NCBI RefSeq assembly: GCF_003086295.3
Contig: NC_092053.1
Span: 118,998,445-119,062,444 of the forward strand
Reading direction: 5' to 3'
DNA from: Arachis hypogaea
Lineage: Eukaryota; Streptophyta; Magnoliopsida; Fabales; Fabaceae
DNA length: 64,000 nucleotides
Shown here in pieces: positions 20,547-30,351 of this stretch (the stretch's first letter is position 1; every line of letters begins with the position of its first letter). The notes under the pieces were generated by a model. The model was not told the DNA's origin and ran no database searches. It was given only the letters and a program-made list of their open reading frames with translations. The position numbers were made by a program, and so were the translations under genes.

Positions 20547-21728
20547 CTAAGGAGGAAGATAGTCATAGAGGCTTAAATCCTCACCCCTCATTGTGAACTT
20601 CTTTCCTGTGTTGTCATGAATCAGCTCAGTATGCTCAAAGGACAGGATCCTGTTCATAGTATGAGGTAGGACTAGACTTCTAGCAAACACCACTTTCATC
20701 CCAGGTGAGAAATCTTCAGTGAAAATCTTCTTGTTCCTCCAGCCCTTAGGTACCTTTTTCTTAGAACCTCTTTCCTCCTTGGTGGGTGGTGAATGCCCAA
20801 CACCAAACTTAGGTTTGATGTCAGGGAAGACTGTATGTCTTTTCACCAAGTGAGAAGGCTTAAGCACTGAATTCTGTATGCAAGTAGCTTCTTTGTCAGA
20901 GAGTGGTGAAAGTTTAAAAACGTTGAAAATCATGTAGTCCTCATGTAACCTCAGCACCATTTCACCTCTCTCAACATTTATCAAGGCTCTCCCAGTAGCT
21001 AGGAATGGTCTTCCTAGGATGATAGAGTCATCTGTATCCTCTTCCATATCAAGCATCACAAAATCTGCGGGGAGGAATAGCTCTCCAGCCTTGACAGGTA
21101 CATTCTCAACTAGCCCATATGCCTGCCTCAAGGACTGTCAGCTATTTTTAGGGTTATCCTTATTTCTTGTGCTTCTTGGATTCCCTGTTTCTTCATTACA
21201 GACAGAGGCATCAGATTTATACTTGAGCCAAGGTCACACAGTGCTTTCTCAAAAGTAATAGTCCCACTAGTATAAGGGATAAAAAAGCTTCCAAGATCAG
21301 GCATCTTCTTGGGTAGCTTCCTCTGAATCAGTGCACTGTATTCCTTAGTCAAGACTACAGTTTCATCTCCATTCAAGGCCTTCTTCTCAGAAAGAAAGCC
21401 TTTCATGACTGCCATGTAGGGAGGCATCTTCTCCAACACCTCAGAAAAAGGAATATTAATGTGTAATTTTTTACAGATTTCCAAGAATTGAGTGAATTGC
21501 TCATCCTTGGTCTCCTTTTGAAGCTTCTGAGGGTGTGGTACTTCAGGCTCTTGTGCCACCAGTGGGGCGTGTAACAATATGCTTCCCACCTTTTCTCGAG
21601 TCTTTTCTTCCTCTGACTCCTTAGCAACATGTGTTTCCTCCTTTTTCATGGATTCAGTATCCACTATGATAGCCTTGCACTCTTCTCTTGGGGTAGGCAC
21701 TGTGTTACTAGGAAGGGTGAAGGGTCTC
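20547..21728 (-). pseudogene. gag end-protease-integrase tail of NA-1
   Basis: The frame enters from the T insertion point and begins FTLPSNTVPTPREECKAI, an Athila gag hallmark. The protease has ALCDLGSSINLMP, then GRPFLATGRALINVERGE. A one-base loss near 21136 shifts the frame (first part ends 21128, second opens at 21131). After the protease it passes through KPKFGVG straight into a tail (GKKFTMRGEDLSLYDYL) that corresponds to the end of E1's integrase region. About 800 residues of RT-RNase H-integrase are missing at that junction; NA-2 has the same junction words. Confidence 0.8.
21724..21728. repeat. Target-site duplication of the T array, left copy (gtctc)
   Basis: GTCTC directly precedes the first LTR; the same five bases directly follow the last LTR at 54095-54099. 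Confidence 0.85.
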
Positions 21729-23331
21729 TAATGCACCACTATTTCGTGGTACATTTTGTACTTCATTGAGTGGATTTTATCCACTAAACTCACACTTATT
21801 CATATAATTCGCATGTTTTACATTTTCCTTCCTAATTCTATGCTATGATTGAAAACATGCTTCTGTAGCCTTAAATTACTAATTTTAATTCTCTCTTATT
21901 ACCATTCGATGCCGTGATATATGTGTTAAGTATTTTCAGGGTTTATAGGGAAGGAATGGCTTAGAGGATGGAAATGAAGCATGCAAAAGTGGAAAAAATA
22001 CAAGAAATTGAAGGAATTGCTGAGTTGTCAAGCCTGACTTCTTCGTACTAAATCGATCATAACCTGAGCTACAGAGGTCCAAGTGAGACGGTTTTAGTTG
22101 CGTTAGAAAGCTAACATCTGGGGTTTTGAAATGATATACAATTTGCCATAGTTTCCATGCTGTTAGGCAATACACACGCATGGATCACGCATACGCGTGA
22201 CCTTGCGAAAGTTCAATCGACGCGTACACGTGGGCGTGCACGTGACAAAGCCACGTGCTGGACGTATCAAAAATCGCTAGGGGCAATTTCTGGGCTGTTT
22301 TTGGCACAGTTTCAAGCCCGAAATACACAGATTAGAGGCTGCAGAGTGGGGGAATCATCTAATCATTCATTCACACAACTTTCATACACATAATTTTAGG
22401 TTTTAAATGTAGTTCTCTAGAGAGAGAGGCTCTCTCCTCTCTCTAGGTTTTAGGATTCTTAGTTTATTCCTATTTAATTTTTGAATTCTATCTTATTTCA
22501 ATTTAGTTTCTCTTCTACTCTTATTTGTTCTAGCATTCTAGTTTAATTGTTTCCTTTGTTGATTACTTTATGTTGCCATTTGGTTTATGAATTTTCTTGT
22601 TAGATTTGATTTCTCTATTTAATGCAATTTGAGGTATTTCATATTTATGATCACTTTCTTTAATTTGTGTTATTGATTCTTGCAATTGGTTATTTAGATT
22701 TTATTATCTCTTATTGTTTTTCTATGCTTTTATGTTGTGCCTTCCAAGTGTTTGATAAAATGCTTGGGAGGATTTTAAGTTAGATTTTTATATTCTTGGC
22801 TTTGGCTGAGTAATTAGAGATTCTTGAGTTATCAAACTCCTTTGCTGATTGATAATTGAAAGTTGCTAGTTGATGTGGATCCCTCTAAAGCTAGTCTTTC
22901 CTTAGGAGTTGACTAGGACTTGAGGAATCAAATTGATTCATCCACTTGACTTTCCTTCATAGTTAGAGGTTAACTAAGTGGGAGCAATAGAAAATTGATG
23001 TCACAATTGATAAGGATAGCTAGGATAGGACTTCTAATTCTCATACCTTGCCAAGAGCTTTATTAGCTATTAGTTTAATTCCTGTAATTTACTTTTCTTG
23101 TTCCTTATTCAAAACCCCAAAAAGATATAATCTCATAACCAATTATAAGTACACTTCCCTGCAATTCCTTGAGAGACGACCTGAGGTTTGAATACTTCGG
23201 TTATTATTTTTAGGGGTTTGTTACTTGTGACAACCAAATTTTTGTATGAAATGATTCTTTGTTGGTTTAGAAACTATACCTTCAACGAGATTTTATTGAG
23301 GAATTCTAAATCGTCAAAAATTCGTTCATCA
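21729..23331 (+). repeat. T array LTR 1
   Basis: The left outer LTR. Its first bases are TAATGCACC where the inner LTRs begin TGATGCACC or TGATACACC, so the terminal TG is lost. It ends TTCATCA. The CpG palindrome block (22168-22258) is the shortest of the four. Confidence 0.92.
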
Positions 23332-23334
23332 AAA

Positions 23335-23351
23335 TGGTGTCGTTGCCGGGA
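23335..23351 (+). promoter_or_regulatory. Primer-binding site, T unit 1 (tRNA-Asp)
   Basis: TGGTGTCGTTGCCGGGA, three bases after the LTR. Two differences from the tRNA-Asp complement look like C-to-T decay, and the last base (A for G) is shared with unit 3. Confidence 0.85.
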
Positions 23352-23497
23352 AATTGCAAATATGTGCCTTATTATTGGTTAATGTGAATATTGTGAATAA
23401 ATTTGCTTTTTTGTTTCTTTGTTAGTTGTTTCTAGTTTTAGGATTTTAGTTTCATTATTCCTTATTTGTTTTTGTGTTTTTATTTTCTCTTGATACT

Positions 23498-24148
23498 ATG
23501 AATTCTCATCCCTTTGGCTACGAGTTTGGTTCAAATTATGTTGTAGGGAATGGAAGCCATAATGGGAACATGCATCAAGGTTGGAACAATCAAAGATGGG
23601 AGGAGCCACAAGGATTTGATCAACCCTCTTGGCAACAACCCCCTCCAATGTACTATGAGCAACAACCATTCTATGATGCATACCAAGGCAATGGTTATGG
23701 TGGACCTCTTCGTGACAATCAACAACCTCCACCAACATACTATGAATAAAAACCATTCCGGGATGCATGTCAATTCAATAACTATGGTGGACCCTCTTGT
23801 AGTTACTAACAAGCCCCACCATATACCTATGAACCCCCTCCTCAACATGGGTTCGAACCACCATACTCACAAGCCTCCTACTACCAAACACCCTCATATG
23901 ATTCCAACCCTTATCCACCATACCAACCACCCTATGAGCCATATGAACCATACATAGAACCACCCCAATTCCATCCCAATTACTCCTAAGAACCATCACC
24001 GCCATATACACCATGTCCATATCCATCAACCCAAGAGCCATATGATCCTAATCATGTTATCCAAGCAGGACAAGAATCAAGGGATCGTCTCAAGGAAACA
24101 ATGGATCGATTTCATGAAACCCTTCATCAAATGGACCGAGTGGTAAGC
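23498..24148 (+). pseudogene. T-unit ORF, unit 1, 5' part (interrupted by E2)
   Basis: The start ATG is the same as in units 2 and 3 (MNSHPFGYEFGSN). This part encodes the Tyr/Pro/Gln-rich N-terminal third (words such as PPPMYYEQQPF). Stops: TAA at codon 104 (shared by all units), a unit-specific stop at 23747-23749, and another at codon 164. E2 is inserted after base 651 of the frame, and the rest continues at 35570. The total, 651 + 1269 = 1920 bp, equals that of the other two units. Confidence 0.75.
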
Positions 24149-25678
24149 TGGTGCACGAATTGTGAATCACACTTTTCGCAACGCGTACCACTAACCAGCA
24201 AGTGCACTGGGTCGTCCAAGTATTACCTTACGTGAGTAAGGGTCGAATCCCACGGAGATTGTTGGTTTGAAGCAATCTATGGTTATCTTGTAATTCTTAG
24301 TCAGGAAGTCAATTATATTTATCAGTTGAATTGCGAATAAACAAGAGAGCATGGATTAAAGGTTACTTGTTGTGCAGTAATAGAGAATATGTTGGAGTTT
24401 TGGAGATGCTTTGTGTTCTGAATCTCTGCTTTTCTCTGTCTTCTGATTCATGCATGCACGTCCTCCTATGGCAAGCTGTGTGTTGGTGGATCACCGTTGT
24501 CAATGGCTACCATCCATCCTTCCAGTGAAAATGGCCCAGGTGCGCTGTCACCGCACGGCTAATCATCTGCAGGTTCTCAATCGTACCAGAATAGGATTTA
24601 CTATCCTTTTGCGTCTGTCACTACGCCCAGAACTCACGAGTTTGAAGCACGTCACAGTCATTCAATCCCAGAGTCCTACTCGGAATACCACAGACAAGGT
24701 TTAGACTTTCCGGACTCTCATGAATGCCGCCATCAATCTAGCTTATACCACGAAGATTCTGATTAAGAGATCTAAGAGATACTCATTCAATCTAAAGTAG
24801 AACGGAAGTGGTTGTCAGGCACGCGTTCATAGGGAATGATGATGATTGTCACGTTCATCACATTTAGGTTGAAGTGCGAATGAATATCTTAGATAGGAAC
24901 ACGCATGTTGAATAGAAAACAGAAATACATGCATTAATTCATCGAGACACAGCAGAGCTCCTCACCCCCAACAATGGAGTTTAGAGACTCATTCCGTCAG
25001 AGAATACAAAGTTCAGATCTAAAAATGTCATGAGATACAAAATAAGTCTCTAAAAGTTGTTTAAATACTAAACTAGTAGCCTAGGTTTACAAAAAGTGAG
25101 TAGACTATGACAGATGGTGCTGAGATCCACTTCTGGGGCCCACTTGGTGTGTGCTGGGGCTGAGACTTAAGTAATTCACGTGCATAAGGCCATTTTGGGC
25201 GTTCAACGCCAGGTTTGGATCCATTTCTGGCGTTGAACTCCAACTTTTAATCCTTTTCTGGCGCTGGACGCCAGAATTGGGCAGAAAACTGGCGTTGAAC
25301 GCCAGTTTATGTCATCTATCCTTGAGAAAAGTATGGACTATTATATATTGATGGAAAGCCTTGGATGTCTACTTTCCAACGCAATTGGAAGCACGCCATT
25401 TCGAGTTCTGTAGCTCTAGAAAATCCACTTTGAGTGCAGGGAGGTCAGAATCCAACAGCATCAGCAGTCCTTTTTCAGCCTGAATAAGATTTTTGCTCAG
25501 CTCCCTCAATTTCAGCCAGAAAAATACCTGAAATTACAGAAAAACACACAACTCATAGTAAAGTCCAGAAATATAAATTTTTCCTAAAAACTAATGAAAA
25601 TAAACTAAAAACTAACTAAAACATACTAAAAACTATATGAAATTAACCCCAAAAAGCGTATAAAATATCTGCTCATCA
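24149..25678 (-). repeat. 3' LTR of E2
   Basis: 1530 bp. On the - strand it begins TGATGAGCAG and ends GTGCACCA. The palindrome island is at 25196-25305. Confidence 0.95.
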
Positions 25679-25715
25679 CAACACCAAACTTAAACTGTTG
25701 CTTGTCCTCAAGCAA
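25679..25715 (-). promoter_or_regulatory. Terminal AGGA hairpin and 3' LTR border, E2
   Basis: On the - strand TTGCTTG-AGGA-CAAGCAA (25715-25698), then AGTTTAAGTTTGGTGTTG, then the LTR. Identical in layout to E1. Confidence 0.7.
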
Positions 25716-25759
25716 CTAGAAAAATAAAATAGAAGACTAATGGGTTGAGAAGCAATAAT

Positions 25760-26270
25760 ATCTCAGAGTTTTTGAGTGAAGCTCAGATTCCAATTACATG
25801 AGCGGGACTAGTAGCTTTTTGCTTCCGGACATTTTTGGCATCTCACTTTATCCATTGAAGCTCAGAGTGATTGGCATCTATAAGAACTTAGAATTCAGAT
25901 AGTGTTATTGATTCTCCTATTTTAGTATGATGATTCTTGAACACAGCTATTTCATGAGTCTTGGCCGTGGCCCTAAGCACTTTGTTTTCCAGTGTTACCA
26001 CCGGATATATAAATGCCACAGACACATAATTGGGTGAACCCTTTGGATTGTGACTCAGCTTTGCTAAAGTCCCCAATTAGAGGTGTCCAGAGTTCTTAAG
26101 CACACTCTTCCTTCTGCTTTGGACCTTGACTTTAACCGCTCAGTCTCAAGTTTTCACTTGACACCTTCACGCCACAAGCACATGGTTAGGGACAGCTTGA
26201 TTTAGCCGCTTAGGCCAGGATTTTATTCCCTTAGGCCCTCCTATCCACTGATGCTCAAAGCCTTGGGATC
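25760..26270 (-). other. Conserved 3' non-coding domain of E2
   Basis: Homologous to 7915-8440 of E1. The second hairpin reads CCGGTG-GTAA-CACTGG where E1 has CCGGTA-GTAA-TACTGG: a paired substitution that keeps the stem. The 62-codon ORF here is not supported. Confidence 0.65.
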
Positions 26271-26896
26271 TTTTTTATTACCCTTGCCTTTTGATTTTAA
26301 GGGCTATTGGCTTTTTTTGCTTTTCTCTCTCTTTTTTTTTTTTTGCTGCTTTTTCTTGCTTCAAGAATCATTTTTATGATTTTTCAGATTATCAATAACA
26401 TGTCTCATGTTCACCATTCTTTCAAGAGCCAACATATTTAACAGTCTTAAACAACAAATTCAAAAGACATATGCACTGTTCAAGCGTTCATTCAGAAGAC
26501 AGAAAGTATTGCTACCACATGTAACTAATGAGAATTTCTCTTATTAAAACTCGAAATTTTATTGCCTCTTATTCAAAAGATCTACTATTTTATTCATGTT
26601 TGCTGATGACGAGAAAAATAAACTATGACTTAATTGGAGATAAAATCAAAATAGATACTAATTACTACTATATGACTCCTAAGGTGAATTTCTATAACGA
26701 CACTATCACAGAGTTAAAGCATAAATTGGAATTTAACAACCTTTGTTCTGGGAAATGGGTGTTCCTCTGATCCGTAGAGTGCTTGATTCTTCAAGAGAAA
26801 ACTTCTGGCGCTTCAATTCCCTTAAGTCACGCCCTTGCTCCTCTTGTTCTTTAAACATATAGGTCAGCATTTGACTGTGTTCCTTCTGTTCTTTTA
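26271..26896 (-). other. Non-coding stretch between the second ORF and the 3' domain, E2
   Basis: Bases 26540-26660 align with 7410-7530 of E1; a polypyrimidine run lies at 26320-26345. No supported gene. Confidence 0.55.
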
Positions 26897-27865
26897 TTAT
26901 TTGCTCCATAGCCTCCCGGATCTTGGTGACAGACGTCTCAAGATACTCCCAGTATTCAGATTGAGGGATTTCTGGGAGAAATTCCTGTGTTTTTTCTTGG
27001 TGGGATCCTCCTGCGCTTGTTTTTTTTCCATTGATGCTTTGGTGATTGGTTTCTCAACTGAGATATACTCAGTTATTCCCATTCTTACTCCGGCATCCTT
27101 GCAGAGCAGAGAAATCATGCTTGGATAAGCCAACCTGGCCTCTTTAGAATTTTTGTTAGCAATTTTGTAGAATTCAGCTGAGATCAGCTGATGAACCTCC
27201 ACTTCCTTTCCCATCATGATGCAATGGATCATCACTGCTCTTTTAACTGTGACTTCAGAACGGTTGCTAGTAGGCAACAGAGAATACCCAATGAAGTCCA
27301 GCCATCCTCTGGCGACTGGTTTGAGATCTTCTCTCTTGAGTTGATTTGGGACACCCTTTGTGTTGGTGGTCCACCTGGCTCCAGGGATACATATGTCCTC
27401 TAGAATCTTATCCAGGCCCTTGTCTGTTCTCATCATTCTCCTGTTGAAGGAGTCTGGATCATCTTTCAGCTGAGGTAGCTTTAAGATCTCTCTGATCTTG
27501 TCAGGGGTGGTATGAACAATCTTTTCTCTGACCATGGTCCGATATTCATAGAAAGCAGTTCCAGATAGTTTTTGCTTGTCAGTCTGCCACATATTAGCAT
27601 AAAACTCCTGGATCATATTCCTTCCCACTTTTGTTTCAGGATTAGCTAGGACTTTCCAGTTCCTGATTCGAATTTGCTCCTGGATCTCCGGATATTCATC
27701 TTCCTTCAGATCGAATCTAACTTCCGGGATCACTGATCTCAGACCCATTATTTTATTATAATGGTCTGAATGTTCTTTAGATAAGAACTTCCCTTGATTC
27801 CAAAGTGGTTTTGGAACGCTCTCTTTCTTACCTCTTGGAGTGGGTTGTTTTCCTTTGGGAGCCAT
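26897..27865 (-). CDS. Second Athila ORF of E2 (putative plant transposon protein)
   Basis: 322 residues from the Met of MAPKGKQPTPRG; the frame is open 44 codons further upstream (to 27997), but NA-1 and NA-2 also start at MAPKG, which supports this choice. A basic N-terminus is followed by a domain of about 200 residues with WKVLANPETK, EFYANMW, LPTSNRSEVTVKRAVMI and SMISLLCKDAGV, which I recognise as the 'putative plant transposon protein' family (PF20167) seen downstream of integrase in Athila. It was once called env-like, but I see no signal peptide or membrane anchor after the true start. The C-terminus is basic. A hairpin/AAGTTTGGTGT motif lies at 27906-27923. E1 lacks this gene. Confidence 0.75.
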   Translation of the reverse strand: MAPKGKQPTPRGKKESVPKPLWNQGKFLSKEHSDHYNKIMGLRSVIPEVRFDLKEDEYPEIQEQIRIRNWKVLANPETKVGRNMIQEFYANMWQTDKQKLSGTAFYEYRTMVREKIVHTTPDKIREILKLPQLKDDPDSFNRRMMRTDKGLDKILEDICIPGARWTTNTKGVPNQLKREDLKPVARGWLDFIGYSLLPTSNRSEVTVKRAVMIHCIMMGKEVEVHQLISAEFYKIANKNSKEARLAYPSMISLLCKDAGVRMGITEYISVEKPITKASMEKKQAQEDPTKKKHRNFSQKSLNLNTGSILRRLSPRSGRLWSK

Positions 27866-27883
27866 GATCTTAGTGATCGCGGA

Positions 27884-27923
27884 TAAACACACCAAATTTA
27901 GAGGTTTGCTTGTCCTCAAGCAA
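27884..27923 (-). other. Internal AGGA hairpin plus motif, upstream of the second ORF of E2
   Basis: TTGCTTG-AGGA-CAAGCAA at 27923-27906, followed by ACCTCTAAATTTGGTGTG, ending about 20 bases before the MAPKG start. It could be a second plus-strand priming site or a signal for the second ORF. Confidence 0.65.
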
Positions 27924-27997
27924 AAGAAAAGAAAGGAGAGGGAGAGAAGGAGAGCTAGGTGCAATTGTTGATGGGAGGGGAGGGAGGCCGAACTCAA

Positions 27998-28437
27998 ATA
28001 TATAGGGAGGGAGGGTGGGTTTTTCGAAAAAGAAGAGATAAAGATATGATAAAAAGATTTATTTGGAAAAGATAAGATAGAAGATATGATAAGAGAAGAT
28101 ATAGTTTAAAATTGAGAGGATATGAAAGATTTTTGAAAAAGATAGATTTAGATTTTGAAAAAGATAAAGTGGAGGTTTTGAAAAAGATATTGATGAGTTG
28201 AAAAGATAGATTTGTAAAAAAAAGTTTTGAAAAGAGTTGGATTGAATTTGCAAAGAGGCCTGGTGCTTATGGATTAAAATACATTTGATATTTTTAGGGT
28301 AGGGTTTTTAGAAATTATGGAATTTAGAAATCAAGGTTCTTAACATGTTTATGTAAGAAATCATGAATTGAAGTATGAAAATCAAGATTTAGAATGAAAA
28401 AATTTGAATAAAAATGAGTTTTGTCTCCTCCCTGCCA
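27998..28437 (-). other. Non-coding spacer of E2
   Basis: On the + strand a purine-rich run of GATA/GAAAAAGAT words (28020-28250). No supported ORF. Confidence 0.55.
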
Positions 28438-28602
28438 TCCTGGCGTTTGAACGCCCAAACACTGCCTGTTTTGGGCGTTCAACGCCCAAATGCTGCTCTC
28501 CTGGGCGTTCAACGCCCAGCTGCTGCCATTACTGGCGTTCAACGCCCAGTGGGTGCCCATTTCTGGCGTTGAACGCCCAGATTGCTACCATTACTGGCGT
28601 TT
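28438..28602 (-). repeat. Palindrome island in the 3' region of E2
   Basis: Five copies of (C/T)TGG(C/G)CGTT(C/G)AACGCC-type words. It matches 6698-6870 of E1 in place and style, though copies and spacers differ. Confidence 0.85.
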
Positions 28603-28759
28603 TCTTGCCAATGAGCTCTTTTTCTCTGTTTTGTGTGCCGAGTCCTTCTGTAACTCTGTGGACTTATACAAATGATTCCTCACCTTAGTGTCAGTGAACT
28701 TTATATAAACAAACAAAAATAAAAATAGGGCAAAATGCTTAGAGGATTGTTGCCCCATA

Positions 28760-28777
28760 GCTGGGTTGCCTCCCAGC
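28760..28777 (-). other. Post-pol hairpin (GGGAGGCAACCC type), E2
   Basis: GCTGGG-AGGCAA-CCCAGC on the - strand, 6-bp stem. Against E1 (TTGGG/CCCAA) a T-A pair has become C-G. Confidence 0.7.
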
Positions 28778-28818
28778 AAGCGCTTCTTTATTGTCTTTAG
28801 CTGGACCTTGCTGAGCTT

Positions 28819-29085
28819 TTAATCTAGCTTCAGCCTTGAGCATTCTTGCTCAATGTTGCCTTCAAGATAATGCTTGATTCTCTGTCCATTGACAATGAAC
28901 TTCTTATCAGAATCAATATCTTGAAGCTCCACATAACCATATGGTGATACACTTGTAATCACGTATGGTCCCCTCCACCGGGATTTCAGTTTCCCGGGGA
29001 ATAGCCTGAGTCTAGAGTTAAACAACAGAACCTTCTGTCCTGGTTCAAAGATTCTAGATGACAGCTTTCTGTCATGCCACTTTTT
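28819..29085 (-). pseudogene. Integrase C-terminal tail of E2, after an in-frame stop
   Basis: Same frame as the integrase core but behind TAA 29086-29088. It holds WRGPYVI and NGQRIKHYLEG, as in E1, and ends at the equivalent stop. Confidence 0.8.
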
Positions 29086-30351
29086 TTATTTTTCTTTATA
29101 AAGCTTGGCATTTTCGAAAGCTGTGAATCTGAATTCCTCTAGCTCATTTAGCTGGAGCAATCGTTTTTCTCCTGCTAATTTGGCATCAAAGTTTAGGAAT
29201 CTGGTTGCCCAGTAAGCCTTATGTTCCAGTTCCACGGGCAGGTGACATGCCTTACCATACACGAGTTGGTATGGAGAGGTCCCTATAGGGGTCTTGAATG
29301 CTGTTCTGTAAGCCCACAGAGCATCATCCAAGCTCCGTGCCCAATCCTTTCTACGGGTATTTACTGTCTGTTCCAGGATTCTCTTTAATTCTCTGTTAGA
29401 GACTTCAGCTTGCCCATTAGTTTGTGGATGATATGGAGTAGCCACCTTATGGCAAATTCCATACCGAACCATGGCAGAGTAAAGCTATTTATTGCAGAAG
29501 TGAGTGCCCCCATCACTGATTAGTACTCTCAGGACACCAAACCTGCTAAAGATATGTTTCTGGAGGAACTTCAGCACTGTTTTAGTATCATTGGTGGGTG
29601 TGGCAATGGCCTCAACCCATTTTGATACATAGTCAACTGCCACCAGAATATAGGTGTTTGAGTATGATGGTGGGAAAGGTCCCATGAAGTCAACTCCCCA
29701 TACATCAAACAACTCAATTTCCAAGATTCCTTGTTGAGGCATGGCGTAACCATGAGGCAGATTACCAGCTCTTTGGCAACTGTCACAGTTACGTACAAAC
29801 TCTCGGGAATCTTTATAGAGTGTGGGCCAATAGAAGCCACATTGGAGGACCTTGGTGGCTGTTCGCTCACCTCCGAAATGGCCTCCATATTGAGATCCAT
29901 GGCAATGCCATAGGATCCTCTGTGCTTCTTCTCTAGGCACACACCTACGGATTATTCCGTCTGCACATCTCTTAAAGAGATAGGGTTCATCCCACAAGTA
30001 GTACTTTGCATCAGTAATTAATTTCTTCTTTTGTATCCTGTTGTACTCCTTGGGTATGAACCTTGCAGCTTTATAGTTTGCAATATCGGCAAACCATGGT
30101 GTTTCCTGAATGGCAAATAAATGCTCATCCGGGAAAGTTTCAGAGATCTCAAGAGAGGGGAGGGGCGTCCCTTCTACTGGCTCTATCCGGGACAGATGAT
30201 CAGCCACTTGGTTCTCTGTCCCTTGTCTGTCTCTTATTTCTATATCAAACTCTTGCAGAAGCAACACCCATCTGATGAGCCTGGGTTTTGAATCCTGCTT
30301 TGTGAGTAAATATTTAAGAGCAGCATGATCAGTATACACAATCACTTTTGA
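29086..30351 (-). pseudogene. RNase H end and integrase of E2
   Basis: It continues the pol frame after the TGA at 30352-30354 and includes [11 protein letters not shown], the H-H-C-C finger, and the core D (GVDFMG), D (SDGGTHF) and E (GQAEVSN). A second nonsense codon, TAG at 29485-29487, falls just after GGTHFCNK where E1 has CAG, splitting the core. It ends at the TAA shared with E1. Confidence 0.88.

Larger units (their letters stand above)
19667..21728 (-). mobile_element. NA-1, 3' part: non-autonomous Athila-like element (gag-protease, no pol)
   Basis: It reads right to left: end of gag, protease, a short integrase-tail remnant, the post-pol hairpin, a second-ORF remnant and 3' region, broken at 19666 by X. 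The other half lies at 54095-~56708, beyond the T array. The RT, RNase H and integrase core are absent between protease and tail. Confidence 0.8.

Noticed and set aside
23496..24041. Met/His-rich - strand ORFs and the alternative + frame over the T-unit ORF (also 41387-41932, 47823-48368)
   Set aside because: They are shadows of the repeated Tyr/Pro codons of the main frame and shift with it.
26897..27997. Envelope gene (second ORF of E2 as env)
   Set aside because: The hydrophobic stretch lies upstream of the likely start MAPKG; the protein has no fusion peptide or anchor and fits the plant transposon protein family.
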